In this document: positions 19,865 through 29,168 of the stretch, piece by piece
How positions within the stretch are numbered: the stretch's first letter is position 1
How the letters are laid out: every line of letters begins with the position of its first letter
NCBI RefSeq assembly: GCF_000025345.1
Contig: NC_013757.1
Span: forward strand, 248,001-312,000
Reading direction: 5' to 3'
Origin: Geodermatophilus obscurus DSM 43160
GTDB taxonomy: Bacteria > Actinomycetota > Actinomycetes > Mycobacteriales > Geodermatophilaceae
Length of the DNA stretch: 64,000 bases
Translations under genes and position numbers: made by a program
Notes under the pieces: generated by a model
The model's input: only the letters and a program-made list of their open reading frames with translations
What the model was told of the DNA's origin: nothing
The model's database searches: none

Positions 19865-20659
19865 GTGGACACCTACACGCACGGGCACGCCGACCCCGTC
19901 CTGCAGTCCCACCGCTGGCGGACCGCGGAGAACTCCGCGGCCTACCTGTTGCCGTCGCTCCGACCCGGCCTCGACCTGCTCGACGTCGGCTGCGGCCCCG
20001 GCACCATCACCGTCGACCTGGCCGAGCGCGTCGCCCCGGGCCGGGTCCTGGCGGTCGACCTCTCGCCCGACCCGCTCGACGAGGCCCGCGCGCTGGCCGG
20101 CAGGCGAGGCGTCCGGGTGGAGTTCGCCGTCGGCGATGTCCACGCGCTCGATACGGCCGACGACTCGTTCGACGTCGTCCACGCCCACCAGGTCCTGCAG
20201 CACCTCACCGACCCGGTCGCTGCGCTGCGGGAGATGGCCCGGGTGTGCCGGCCCGGCGGGGTGGTCGCCGTCCGCGACGTCGACTACGCGACGTTCACCT
20301 GGTTCCCCGCCGACGAGGGCCTCGATCGGTGGCTGGACCTGTACCACCGCGTGGCACGGCACAACGGCGCCGAGCCCGACGCCGGCCGCCGGCTGCTGGC
20401 CTGGGCCCACGCGGCCGGCCTGCGCGACGTCACCGCGACGACCGGTTCCTGGTGCTACGCCTCGCCGGCCGAGCGGGAGTGGTGGGGGAACTCCTGGGCC
20501 GGCCGCGCGACGGCGTCTGCCTTCGCGGAGCAGGCGTTGGCGTACGGGCTGGCCACGCCTGCCGAGCTGGAGGAGGTCGCTGCCGCCTGGCGCCGCTGGG
20601 CGGCCTCCGACGACGGCTGGCTCGGGATGGTGCACGGTGAGCTGCTCATCCGCGTCTGA
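19865..20659 (+). CDS. Class I SAM-dependent methyltransferase
   Basis: Transfers a methyl group from S-adenosylmethionine to an unknown acceptor; 264 residues, methyltransf_11/25 type. Motif I 'LLDVGCGPGTITVDLA' and the acidic end of strand 2 'VLAVDLSPD' bind SAM. 'DDSFDVVHAHQVLQHL' is motif II and 'MARVCRPGGVVAVRD' motif III. I placed the start at GTG 19865 because GGAGG lies eight bases upstream. Its stop is followed directly by a family A repeat, and a MerR gene converges on it. Confidence 0.85.
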   Translation: MDTYTHGHADPVLQSHRWRTAENSAAYLLPSLRPGLDLLDVGCGPGTITVDLAERVAPGRVLAVDLSPDPLDEARALAGRRGVRVEFAVGDVHALDTADDSFDVVHAHQVLQHLTDPVAALREMARVCRPGGVVAVRDVDYATFTWFPADEGLDRWLDLYHRVARHNGAEPDAGRRLLAWAHAAGLRDVTATTGSWCYASPAEREWWGNSWAGRATASAFAEQALAYGLATPAELEEVAAAWRRWAASDDGWLGMVHGELLIRV

Positions 20660-20740
20660 AGAGGGACCGCCCTGCCCCCACCGCTCGCAGGCGCGCGGCG
20701 GGACCCTGCAGGGAGGCGCCCTGCAGGGTCCCGCCGGTCA
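20660..20740 (+). repeat. Intergenic repeat family A copy
   Basis: Begins on the first base after the methyltransferase TGA ('agagggaccgccctgcc') and contains 'GCGGCGGGACCCTGCAGGG' plus an inverted second 'CCCTGCAGGGTCCCGCC'. The second half pairs with the first to make a long hairpin between convergent genes. Confidence 0.85.
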
Positions 20741-21493
20741 GCCGCCCTGGCGGGCGGCGTTGGCCTGGACGGCGGTGCTCACGTACTGCGCGAGGCCCGG
20801 GGCGACCTGCTCGTAGTGGGCGGTGAACCGCTCGTCCTCGACGTACATCCGGCCCAGGCCCGCGTGCACCTCGGGCGGGCAGTCGTAGAAGTTCCGGCTG
20901 ATCAGCTGCCGGTGCTCCTCCGCGACGTCCATCGCCTGCTCGGAGTGCGCGGGGACGCCCGAGCGCATCGCCTCGGCGAAGCGCCGCTCGACGTCGTCGC
21001 CCTCGGCCTTGATCCGGACCCAGTCCTCCTTGGTGTAGCTGCGGGTGCGCCGCTGGGACTGCGCCCACGCCTCGGTGTCGCCCCAGCGCTCCTCGGCCTC
21101 TGCCTCGTACTCCTCGGGCAGCCAGTCGCCGAACAGCTCGAACCGCTCCTCCGGGGTCAGCGAGATCCCCATCTGCCGTGCCTCCATCTCCTTCTCGACG
21201 GCCGCGACCATGGCCCGCGTCCGCTCCATCCGGTCGAGCAGCAGCCGGTGCTGCCGGCGCAGGTGCTCGGCCGGGTCGGCGGTGGGGTCGTCGAGCAGGG
21301 TCGCGACCTCCTCGAGTGGGAACCCGAGCTCGCGGTAGACCAGCACCTGGTGCAACCGGTCGAGGTCCGACGGTGCGTACCGCCGGTACCCCGCCGCCGT
21401 CCGGCCGGACGGCGACAGCAGCCCGATCCGGTCGTAGTGGTGCAGCGTGCGCACCGTCACCCCGGCCAGCGCTGCGACCTGACCCACGTTCAC
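20738..21493 (-). CDS. MerR-family regulator with TipAS antibiotic-recognition domain
   Basis: Transcription factor of 251 residues. The N-terminal MerR winged helix reads 'NVGQVAALAGVTVRTLHHYDRIGLLSP' with 'GYRRYAPSDLDRLHQVLVYRELGF'. A dimerisation coiled coil follows, then a C-terminal TipAS domain (about 130-245, 'SEQAMDVAEEHRQLISRNFYDCPPE') that in TipAL binds thiopeptides. The GTG start follows the SD GGAGGAGGAG. A perfect dyad in its own promoter (21528-21544) suggests it activates its own transcription by the MerR DNA-distortion mechanism. Ligand unknown. Confidence 0.92.
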   Translation of the reverse strand: MNVGQVAALAGVTVRTLHHYDRIGLLSPSGRTAAGYRRYAPSDLDRLHQVLVYRELGFPLEEVATLLDDPTADPAEHLRRQHRLLLDRMERTRAMVAAVEKEMEARQMGISLTPEERFELFGDWLPEEYEAEAEERWGDTEAWAQSQRRTRSYTKEDWVRIKAEGDDVERRFAEAMRSGVPAHSEQAMDVAEEHRQLISRNFYDCPPEVHAGLGRMYVEDERFTAHYEQVAPGLAQYVSTAVQANAARQGG

Positions 21494-21527
21494 CGGCTCC
21501 TCCTCCCTGACGGCGACGAGTGCACAG

Positions 21528-21549
21528 CCTGACGTTGCGTCAGGGTCAA
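21528..21549 (-). promoter_or_regulatory. MerR-type operator and promoter
   Basis: Dyad CCTGACG-TTG-CGTCAGG (21528-21544) directly follows a -35 TTGACC (reverse strand, 21549-21544). With a -10-like TGCACT the spacer is about 19 bp, the long spacing MerR activators require. It lies 35 bases upstream of the regulator start. Confidence 0.75.
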
Positions 21550-21583
21550 GCGCGATGTCACCCGGGTGCGGCAGGGTGCCGGC

Positions 21584-22198
21584 ATGGACGGGAAGACTGC
21601 CCTGCTGGAGTACCTGCGCGCCCGCCGGGCCGACCTGCTGACCAAGCTCGACGGCCTGGGGGAGTACGACGTCCGGCGGCCGATGACGCCCACCGGCACC
21701 AACCTGCTCGGCCTGGTCAAGCACGTCTCCTATGTGCAGCTGGGCTACTTCGGTGAGGTGTTCGGCCGGCCGAGCGGGCGGTCCTACCCGTGGGACGCCG
21801 AGGGCGCGGAGGAGGGCGTCGACCTGTGGGCGGCGCCGGAGGAGACCCGCGCCGACGTCCTCGAGCTGTACGCGTCCGCCGCCGCACACGCCGACGCGAC
21901 GATCGAGGAGCTGCCGCTCGACGCCACCGGCACGGTGCCCTGGTGGCGGGAGGAGCGCCGGCACCCGACCCTGCACACGGTCCTCGTGCACGTGGGCGGA
22001 GAGGTCGCCCGGCACGTCGGGCACGCCGACGTCCTCCGCGAGCTGATCGACGGGTCGGCCGGGGTGAGCTCCCCGGGGGACAACCTGCCCGAGCGCAGCG
22101 CGGCCGAGTGGGCGGCGTTCCGGGAGCGCATCGAGGCCGCCGCGCGGCAGGCGGCCGGCCTCCCCACCCCGAGCGGTGCGCCGCCGGGAGATGGGTGA
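21584..22198 (+). CDS. DinB/DUF664 family protein
   Basis: Four-helix-bundle protein of the DinB/YfiT metal-binding superfamily, 204 residues. Family features are 'GTNLLGLVKHVSYVQLGYFG' (first metal histidine) and 'VGGEVARHVGHADVLRELIDG' (second and third histidines). Members are thiol-dependent S-transferases (mycothiol or bacillithiol users) or are uncharacterised. Actinobacteria make mycothiol, so such a role is possible but not shown. It is divergent from the MerR gene across about 90 bases, so that regulator may control both. The next gene starts 11 bases after the stop. Confidence 0.82.
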   Translation: MDGKTALLEYLRARRADLLTKLDGLGEYDVRRPMTPTGTNLLGLVKHVSYVQLGYFGEVFGRPSGRSYPWDAEGAEEGVDLWAAPEETRADVLELYASAAAHADATIEELPLDATGTVPWWREERRHPTLHTVLVHVGGEVARHVGHADVLRELIDGSAGVSSPGDNLPERSAAEWAAFRERIEAAARQAAGLPTPSGAPPGDG

Positions 22199-22208
22199 GG
22201 ATCGCAGC

Positions 22209-23111
22209 ATGGCCGCCGACGTCTCGCCCGACGACCCGTTCCCCCGCCAGCGCGTCCGGGTCGACCGCCGGGCCGACGGCAACCTGCAGATGGCCTACGT
22301 CGAGGCGGGGGAGGGCGACCCGATCGTCTTCCTGCACGGCAACCCCACGTCGTCCTACCTGTGGCGCAACGTCATCCCGCACGTGCAGCACCTCGGCCGC
22401 TGTCTCGCGCCGGACCTGATCGGCATGGGGGAGTCGGACAAGCTGCCCGACCCGACCCGCGGCAGCTACTCGTTCTCGGCCCACGCCGGTTTCCTGGAGC
22501 GGTTCCTCGAGGCGGTCGGCGCCACCGAGCGGGTCACCTTCGTGCTGCACGACTGGGGCTCGGCGCTGGGCTTCGACTGGGCACACCGCCACCCCGGTGC
22601 GGTCCGCGGCATCGCCTTCACCGAGGCGCTGGTCGTCCCGCTGACCTGGGCCGACTGGCCGGCCGCCGCGCGGGGGATCTTCCGCACCATGCGCGGCCCG
22701 GACGGTGAGGCCGCCGTGCTGGAGAAGAACGTGTTCGTCGAGCGGATCCTGCCGGCGTCGGTCGCCCGGGGCCTGAGCGCGGAGGCGCACGCCCGCTACC
22801 GCGAGCCCTTCGCCGATCCGGCGCACCGCTGGCCCACGCTGGAGTGGCCGCGGCAGCTCCCGATCGAGAACGTGCCGCCGAAGGTCCGCGACGTCGTCGC
22901 CCGGTACGGCCAGTGGCTGCGCACCAGCGACGTCCCCAAGCTGTTCGTCAACGCCGACCCGGGCTCGATCCTGGTCGGCCGGCCGCGGGCGTTCGTGCGC
23001 AAGTGGGAGGCGCTGACCGAGGTGACCGTGCCCGGTGCGCACTTCGTGCCCGAGGACTCGCCGCACGAGATCGGCCGCGCGCTGGCCGACTGGATCCCGA
23101 CGCTGCGGTAG
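22209..23111 (+). CDS. dhaA: Haloalkane dehalogenase, HLD-II type
   Basis: Alpha/beta-hydrolase that cleaves carbon-halogen bonds by hydrolysis, 300 residues. The whole HLD-II catalytic pentad can be read: halide-binding Asn45 ('HGNPTSSYLW'), nucleophile Asp115 and halide-binding Trp116 ('LHDWGSALGF'), acid Glu139 ('IAFTEAL') and base His278 ('GAHFVPEDSP'). This set separates it from epoxide hydrolases and from luciferase-like relatives by placement of the acid. The ATG at 22209 has GTGAGGA eight bases upstream. It lies just after the DinB gene. Natural substrate unknown. Confidence 0.88.
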   Translation: MAADVSPDDPFPRQRVRVDRRADGNLQMAYVEAGEGDPIVFLHGNPTSSYLWRNVIPHVQHLGRCLAPDLIGMGESDKLPDPTRGSYSFSAHAGFLERFLEAVGATERVTFVLHDWGSALGFDWAHRHPGAVRGIAFTEALVVPLTWADWPAAARGIFRTMRGPDGEAAVLEKNVFVERILPASVARGLSAEAHARYREPFADPAHRWPTLEWPRQLPIENVPPKVRDVVARYGQWLRTSDVPKLFVNADPGSILVGRPRAFVRKWEALTEVTVPGAHFVPEDSPHEIGRALADWIPTLR

Positions 23112-23169
23112 CCGATCCCGGGCGCTGCCCGCGGCCGGGTCCGCCGGCCGGGGACCTCCCACCGAGGCG

Positions 23170-23205
23170 CTCAGGCGGGAAGTGCAGGTGCACGCACCGC
23201 CTGAG
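23170..23205. terminator. Hairpin between convergent genes
   Basis: Arms CTCAGGCGG (23170-23178) and CCGCCTGAG (23197-23205) are perfect, with a further GTGCA/TGCAC pairing in the loop. It sits between the dehalogenase and YdeI-like gene ends. Confidence 0.65.
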
Positions 23206-23270
23206 GACTGCAGGAGACGACACCCGCGTGTCCGGGTCGTCCGTCGCCTGCACCGACGGCGGGAGCGAGG

Positions 23271-23717
23271 TCACCGCGTCCTGCGGCCCGCGCGCAGCGC
23301 CTCGGCGGTCTTCTCCACGCGGGCGGCGCGGGTCTCGGGCTTCTTGGCGTCCTCGACCCAGCGCACCCACTCCTTGCGGTGCGAGGGGGCCAGGCCGTCG
23401 AAGAAGGCCCGCGCGCCGTCGTCCAGCGCTGCGGCGAGGTCCTCGGGGAGCGGGGTCTCCCGCGGCGCGGTGTCGAGCTCCACCCGGACGTCGACCTCCT
23501 GCCCGGCCTGCAGTCCGGCGGCCTCGCGGTGCTCGGCGGCCAGCGGGATCCAGAACGCCCCGCCCATCGGCGCGACCGTCGTCCGGTAGCCGTACCCGCC
23601 CAGGGTGACGGTGACCGGCGGCCGCCTGCCGCCGCCCAGGGCCGCGACGACCTCGTCGGGCACCTGCAGCCCCGTCGCCGTCTTCCCGCTCTGCACGACC
23701 GTTGTCCGGAACTCCAC
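23271..23717 (-). CDS. YdeI/OmpD-associated and DUF1905 domain protein
   Basis: Small soluble protein, 148 residues. The N-terminal DUF1905 domain has 'LQVPDEVVAALGGGRRPPVTVTLGGYGYRTTV'. The C-terminal YdeI (OmdA) helical module has 'FFDGLAPSHRKEWVRWVEDAKKPETRAARVEKTAEALR'. The pair is a common bacterial fusion of unknown biochemical role; YdeI relatives have been linked to antimicrobial-peptide resistance, which need not apply here. The start codon is GTG at 23717 with no clear SD. Confidence 0.85.
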   Translation of the reverse strand: MEFRTTVVQSGKTATGLQVPDEVVAALGGGRRPPVTVTLGGYGYRTTVAPMGGAFWIPLAAEHREAAGLQAGQEVDVRVELDTAPRETPLPEDLAAALDDGARAFFDGLAPSHRKEWVRWVEDAKKPETRAARVEKTAEALRAGRRTR

Positions 23718-23731
23718 GTCGGGAGGATAGG

Positions 23732-23892
23732 TGCGGCCCCCTGCAGGGACCCGCCGCAGGCCTCGTCCCGGGTCCCGCCGGCCCCCTGCAGGGTCCCGCC
23801 GCGAGCTTGCGAGCGACGGGGGGCAGGGGGTCCTCTTTCGAAGGGTGGGGAGGACGGGGTCCTTCCACGGTGGGGGGCAGGGGGTCCTTCTA
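23732..23892 (-). repeat. Composite of family A repeats after ABC permease gene
   Basis: On the reverse strand the unit starts right at the permease TAG ('TAGAAGGACCCCCTG') and about three partial units follow. They include two copies of the core ending CCCTGCAGGG and a variant 'AAGGACCCCGTCC'. With 160 bases it is the longest array in the window beside 1155-1325. Confidence 0.85.
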
Positions 23893-24722
23893 CTAGTCGA
23901 GCGCTCGGCGGCGGAAGCCGATGAGGCTGGTCACCCCGAAGACGACGAGGAAGCCGGCCAGCGCCACCGCGCACAGCCACAGCGGCAGGTGCGGCACACC
24001 CGGCGCCATCTGGGCGCGCAGCGCCTCGCTGACGTAGGTGAGCGGGTTGAGCGCGCAGATCACCTGGAACCAGCGCAGCGTGTCCAGCGCCTGCCACGGG
24101 AACTGGGTGGAGCCGGTGAACAGCACCGGCGTCAGGACGACGGCGAAGACGATGTTGATCCGGTTGGGCTTCACGAACGTGCCGAGCGTCATGCCCATCA
24201 CCGCGCCGACCAGCGAACCCAGCACGAGGAACGCGGTCAGCGCCGGCAGGTCGCCCCACTCCACCGGCAGCGTGCCGAGGACCCACCAGCTGATCGGGAA
24301 CATGACCGCCGCGGCGACCAGTGCCCGCAGCAGCGCGAACACGACCTTCTCGACGGCGACCAGCGCGGTGGGCAGCGGCGCGAGCAGCCGGTCCTCGATC
24401 TCCTTGGTGAAGGAGAAGTCGATGACCAGCGGAAAGGCGGTGTTCTGCAGCGCGGTGAGGAAGGCGGTCAGCGCGATCACGCCGGGCAGCAGCACGTCGG
24501 AGTACTGGCTGGTGGCGAAGCCGAGCTCGACGAGGACCTTGCCGAAGACGAACAGCAGGAACACCGGCTGCAGCACGACCTGCAGCAGGAAGGGCACCAG
24601 CTCCCGGCCGGTGACGAACACGTCGCGCCACAGCAGCGCGCGGAACGCCCGGCCCACGTCCGGCCGGCCGGGCGCGGGTGCCCCGACCTCGACCACCAGG
24701 CCCGGCGCGGCCGTGTCCGTGC

Positions 24723-24726
<4 letters not shown>
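23893..24726 (-). CDS. ABC-2 type transporter permease (DrrB-like)
   Basis: Membrane subunit of a two-gene exporter, 277 residues with six predicted membrane segments. The ABC-2 region includes 'FSFTKEIEDRLLAPLPTALVAVEKV' and 'LTPVLFTGSTQFPWQAL', and the C-terminus is basic 'GFRRRALD'. Resembles DrrB of daunorubicin-type exporters. The ATG overlaps the ATPase stop by four bases, so the pair is one operon. Cargo unknown. Confidence 0.9.
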
Positions 24727-25712
<986 letters not shown>

Positions 25713-25754
25713 CGGTGGCCATGCTGCCACCGCGGCGAGCCGCGGCCGAACCGG

Positions 25755-26135
25755 TTACGCGGACAGCGCAGCGGCCGTCTTCAGCGTGGGGACGACGCCC
25801 TCGGTGCCGGGGTACGACCGGTTGCTGAACTCCCGCATCTCCGCGTGCCAGCGCCGCATCGCCGCGCGGTGCGGGTCGGTGCGGACGAACGCGTGCACGG
25901 CCGCGTCGTCGTCCCACCAGGACACGGTGGTGAAGTGGCGGGCCAGCGGCTGGGCCCGCAGGTACAGGGAGCGGGCGCCCGGGGCGGCCATGGTCTGGGT
26001 CCTGATGGCCAGCGAGTCGCGCAGGAACGCCGGGATGTCGCGGAACCGGCGCAGGTGCAGGTGGGTGACCATGACGATGCCCGGACCGTCGCCCACGGAG
26101 TCGGCGGTCCACGGCAGGTCGGGGATGACGGGCAC
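25755..26135 (-). CDS. DUF3291 / monooxygenase-like ferredoxin-fold protein
   Basis: Small protein of 126 residues with an alpha-beta ferredoxin-like pattern: 'GIVMVTHLHLRRFRDIPAFL' as first strand-helix and 'RHFTTVSWWDDDAAVHAFVR' as the Trp-containing strand of DUF3291 or antibiotic-monooxygenase relatives. Function unknown. The GTG at 26135 is supported by the SD GAGGAGG. A short perfect hairpin lies immediately upstream. Confidence 0.7.
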   Translation of the reverse strand: MPVIPDLPWTADSVGDGPGIVMVTHLHLRRFRDIPAFLRDSLAIRTQTMAAPGARSLYLRAQPLARHFTTVSWWDDDAAVHAFVRTDPHRAAMRRWHAEMREFSNRSYPGTEGVVPTLKTAAALSA

Positions 26136-26152
26136 GGCGGCCTCCTCGGTCT

Positions 26153-26168
26153 CTCCCCCGTGGGGGAG
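26153..26168. terminator. Short C/G hairpin after the GDT1 gene
   Basis: CTCCCCC (26153-26159) pairs perfectly with GGGGGAG (26162-26168). It is about 50 bases beyond the end of the GDT1 transporter gene on the reverse strand, a suitable place for its terminator. Confidence 0.45.
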
Positions 26169-26217
26169 GAACGCTAGGCCGCCCTCCCGCAGGCGTGCAG
26201 TGGCCTTGTGCCCTCCC

Positions 26218-26817
26218 TCAGCCGGCGAGCGTGCGGACCGTCTCGACCGCGGCCACGACGGCGAAGACGAGGAAGAGCACCGCGGCCACCCGGCGGATCA
26301 GCGCCACCGGCAGCCGGTCGGCCAGCTTCCTGCCGAGGAAGACGGCCAGACCGGAGACGGTGAGCAGCGCGGCCCAGGCGCCGGCGAAGACCGACACCGG
26401 GTCGTCCAGCCGTGCGGCCAGCCCGGCGGTGGCCAGCTGGGACAGGTCGCCCCACTCCGCGGCGAACAGGACGCCGAAGGAGATGGCGGCGACCCGGAGG
26501 AACGACCGGCCCTCCTTGCCCTCGGCCACGTCGGCGGCGTCCTCCGGCCCCTCCTGCGCGCTGCGCCAGAGCAGCACCGCACCGACCAGGAACAGCACCG
26601 CCACCACGCCGCTGACCAGCGCCTCGGGCAGCAGGGAGAGCAGGCTGCCCGCGGTGACCGCGATCGCGACCTGCAGGCCGAACGCCGTCCCGACACCGAC
26701 GAACACCGGAAGCGGCGGGAAGCGGGTGGCCAGGACCAGGCTGGCGAACAGCGTCTTGTCCGGCAGCTCGACCGGCAGGACGAGCACGAAGGCGGTCAGC
26801 ACGACCGTCAGGGACAC
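26218..26817 (-). CDS. TMEM165/GDT1 family manganese or calcium transporter
   Basis: Cation exporter of 199 residues with six membrane segments in two homologous halves. Each half has the family signature E-x-G-D-[KR]-[ST], here slightly altered: 'ELPDKT' (first helix) and 'EWGDLS' (fourth). Bacterial members (MneA/Mnx) export Mn2+. The Mn2+ riboswitch-like leader upstream agrees with a manganese role. GTG start at 26817, after GGAAGTGAG. A charged loop 'EGPEDAADVAEGKEGR' separates the halves. Confidence 0.9.
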   Translation of the reverse strand: MSLTVVLTAFVLVLPVELPDKTLFASLVLATRFPPLPVFVGVGTAFGLQVAIAVTAGSLLSLLPEALVSGVVAVLFLVGAVLLWRSAQEGPEDAADVAEGKEGRSFLRVAAISFGVLFAAEWGDLSQLATAGLAARLDDPVSVFAGAWAALLTVSGLAVFLGRKLADRLPVALIRRVAAVLFLVFAVVAAVETVRTLAG

Positions 26818-26884
26818 GGGGTTCTCACTTCCGTCAGGGCGCTGCCGGACGGATGGGGACAGCCTCCGACCGGCAGCTGCCGGT

Positions 26885-27005
26885 GGGTGGCGACTGCGGT
26901 CGAAGGTCTCGCCCACCCACGGCCGAGCGTGGGCCCGCTGACCGGGCACCCGGAGGCGCCAGCATGTCGACCAGCGGACGGGGGGCTACTCCCCTTCTCG
27001 GCCGG
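26885..27005 (-). ncRNA. yybP-ykoY type manganese riboswitch
   Basis: On the reverse strand the leader of the GDT1 gene has the two conserved pieces of this aptamer in order. GGGGAGTAGCCCC is at 26994-26982, and GGGCGAGACCTTCGACC is at about 26914-26899, with a GC-rich arm between. A -10-like TAGGCT at 27013-27008 would start the RNA a few bases before the first motif. The aptamer class senses Mn2+ and commonly precedes GDT1 family genes. Secondary structure was not computed. Confidence 0.8.
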
Positions 27006-27141
27006 AGAGCCTAGCCGAGCACGGCCGGAAAACCGGCTGCGGGCGGAGGTGACTCCCGCTACGGTCCGCGCCGTGCCCTTCCGTTGACGCCCGGCCGCAA
27101 CGCCCCTGCCGCCCGCCGCCCGGCCGCTCGCCCGCCTCGCG

Positions 27142-28245
27142 GTGGGCTGGACCGCGTTGTCGGAGCTGGTGCCGCTCTACCCGCTCTACGCGCTGCTGTT
27201 CCTCGACACCGGGCTCTCCGCTGCCGACGTCTCGCTGCTGTTCGCCGCCTGGTCGGTCACCGCGGTGCTCACCGAGGTGCCGGCCGGGGCGCTGGCCGAC
27301 CGGTGGTCCCGCCGGGGTGCGCTGGTCCTGGCCGGTGTCCTCGAGGCGGCCGCCTTCGCCGTGTGGACGGTGTCCCCGCAGTTCTCCGGCTTCCTCGCCG
27401 GCTTCGTCGTCTGGGGCGTGGCCGGCGCGCTGGTGTCCGGCGCGGTCGAGGCGTTGGTCCACGACGGGCTGGCCGAGGTGGGTGCCGAGGGCTCCTTCGC
27501 CCGGGTCAACGGCTGGATGACGTCGGCCGAGCTGCTCGTCCAGGTCCCGACGGCGGCCGCGGCCGGCGTGCTCTACGCACTCGGTGGCTACGCGCTGGTC
27601 GGCTGGGCCAGTGCCGCGGTCTGCCTCGCCTGGGCGGCGCTGGCCCTGCGGTTCCCCGAGCCGGCGCGGGAACCGGACGGCGAGTCGCTGCTCGGCACCC
27701 TCCGCAGCGGTGTGACCGAGACCGTGCGCGTCCCCGCGCTGCGGCTCACCGTGCTCGCGGTCGCGCTGGTCGGGGCGGTGGACGCGGTGGAGGAGTACTT
27801 CCCGGTGCTCGCCGGCGACCGCGGGGTGCCGACCGTCGCCGTCCCGGTCGTCGTCCTGGGCATCACGCTGGCCGGGGCGCTCGGCGCCGCGCTGGGCGGC
27901 CGGGCCGACCGGCTGCCCGACCGCGCGCTGTCCGTGCTGCTGCTCCTCGCCGGCGTGCTGCTCGGGGCGGTGGCCGTCGTCCCCGGCCCCGGGGCGTTGG
28001 CACTGGTGGCGGTCGCCTACGGGCTCTACCTGGTGGTGCTCGTGGTCGCCGAGGCGCGGCTGCAGGAGCGGATCGACAGCAGCCGGCGGGCGACGGTCAC
28101 CTCGGTCGCCGGCCTGGGCACCGAGCTGGCCGCCCTGCTGGTGTTCGCCGCCTGGGCGCTGGGCGGCGTCGTCGCGGTGGGAGTGCTCGTGGTGGCCGTC
28201 GTCCCCGTGGTGGAGGCGGGCCTGCGCCGGCGGCCGGTCAGCTGA
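27142..28245 (+). CDS. MFS transporter (start uncertain)
   Basis: Major facilitator superfamily protein, about 367 residues with 11-12 membrane segments. The loop 2-3 signature is seen as 'GALADRWSRRGALVL', and a second half-repeat as 'GGRADRLPDRALSVL'. The substrate is unknown. The start is a problem: a good leaderless promoter (TACGGT, 27060-27065) points to GTG 27073 in the same frame, but that frame hits TGA at 27085-27087. Downstream GTG 27142, used here, has no SD and leaves the N-terminus short. The gene may be weakly expressed, disrupted, or affected by a base error. Confidence 0.75.
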   Translation: MGWTALSELVPLYPLYALLFLDTGLSAADVSLLFAAWSVTAVLTEVPAGALADRWSRRGALVLAGVLEAAAFAVWTVSPQFSGFLAGFVVWGVAGALVSGAVEALVHDGLAEVGAEGSFARVNGWMTSAELLVQVPTAAAAGVLYALGGYALVGWASAAVCLAWAALALRFPEPAREPDGESLLGTLRSGVTETVRVPALRLTVLAVALVGAVDAVEEYFPVLAGDRGVPTVAVPVVVLGITLAGALGAALGGRADRLPDRALSVLLLLAGVLLGAVAVVPGPGALALVAVAYGLYLVVLVVAEARLQERIDSSRRATVTSVAGLGTELAALLVFAAWALGGVVAVGVLVVAVVPVVEAGLRRRPVS

Positions 28246-28286
28246 CGCGGGACCGGGTGCGCGGGGATCGGCGGTCCGGCCCTCGC

Positions 28287-29141
28287 TCAGCCGGTGTCCT
28301 GCGCCGCCCGGGCCCGTCGCAGGTAGGCCGAGGGCGTCGTGCCGGTGACCGCCCGGAAGTCGCGGCTGAAGTGCGCCTGGTCGAACCAGCCCAGGGACGC
28401 CGCCAGGCCTGCCAGGTCGCCGACCCCGCCGGCGTCGATCGTCGCCGCGGCGTCCTGCAGGCGGTACCGGGCGAGCACCGCCTTGGGGCTCAGCCCGACG
28501 TAGCCGGCGAACAGCCGCTGCAGCGATCGGGTGCTCATCGAACCCAGCACCGCGACCTGCTCGACGCGGACCAGCGACCGGTCGGCGGCCATCCGCTCGA
28601 GCAGGGCGAGCAGCTCCAGGTACGCCGCAGGCGGGTCCGGGGCCAGCGGGGCGAGAACCGCATCGAGCACCGCCGCGCGGGCGTCGTCGTCCTCGGCGGC
28701 GAGCACCGCGTCGAGCAGCCGGGCGGCGTCGAGACCGAGGGCGGTGCCCAGCGGCGCCACCGTGGCCCGGCCGGGCAGCCGGCCGCCGAGGGCGACCCAG
28801 CCACCCGGGCGGAACTTGGCCGCGGTGACCCGCCCGGTGCCGGCGAGGTCGATGGTGAAGCGACGCGGGGTGACGCCGTGCACCAGGACGGCGGGCAGCA
28901 CGTGCCCGAACCGCGGCTCGGAGCCCGACTCCACCGACAGGTTCACGCTGGGGTGGCTGAGCACCTCGGAGCGGTGCGGCGGTCGGCCGGTCCGGTCCCA
29001 CCGCACCGACCAGTACCGCTCCACGAACGGGGCCTGCACCGGGGACACCGGCGCGTCACGGCGCAGACCCACCTCCTGGGCGGTCTCGGCCGGCCGCAGC
29101 AGGCCGCTCGCCGGACCTGTCGCATTCGTCCAAGACGGCAC
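28287..29141 (-). CDS. AraC-family transcriptional regulator
   Basis: 284 residues: an N-terminal DUF6597-like domain ('APFVERYWSVRWDRTGRPP', 'AAKFRPGGW') and a C-terminal AraC DNA-binding pair of helix-turn-helices ('MSTRSLQRLFAGYVGLSPKAVLARYRL', then 'GWFDQAHFSRDFRAVTGTTPSAYLRR'). GTG start at 29141. It is divergent from a VOC protein gene with only 27 bases between starts, so the two probably share control. Confidence 0.9.
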   Translation of the reverse strand: MPSWTNATGPASGLLRPAETAQEVGLRRDAPVSPVQAPFVERYWSVRWDRTGRPPHRSEVLSHPSVNLSVESGSEPRFGHVLPAVLVHGVTPRRFTIDLAGTGRVTAAKFRPGGWVALGGRLPGRATVAPLGTALGLDAARLLDAVLAAEDDDARAAVLDAVLAPLAPDPPAAYLELLALLERMAADRSLVRVEQVAVLGSMSTRSLQRLFAGYVGLSPKAVLARYRLQDAAATIDAGGVGDLAGLAASLGWFDQAHFSRDFRAVTGTTPSAYLRRARAAQDTG

Positions 29142-29168
29142 GGCCGGAGCCTAGTCAGGCTCGGGGAC

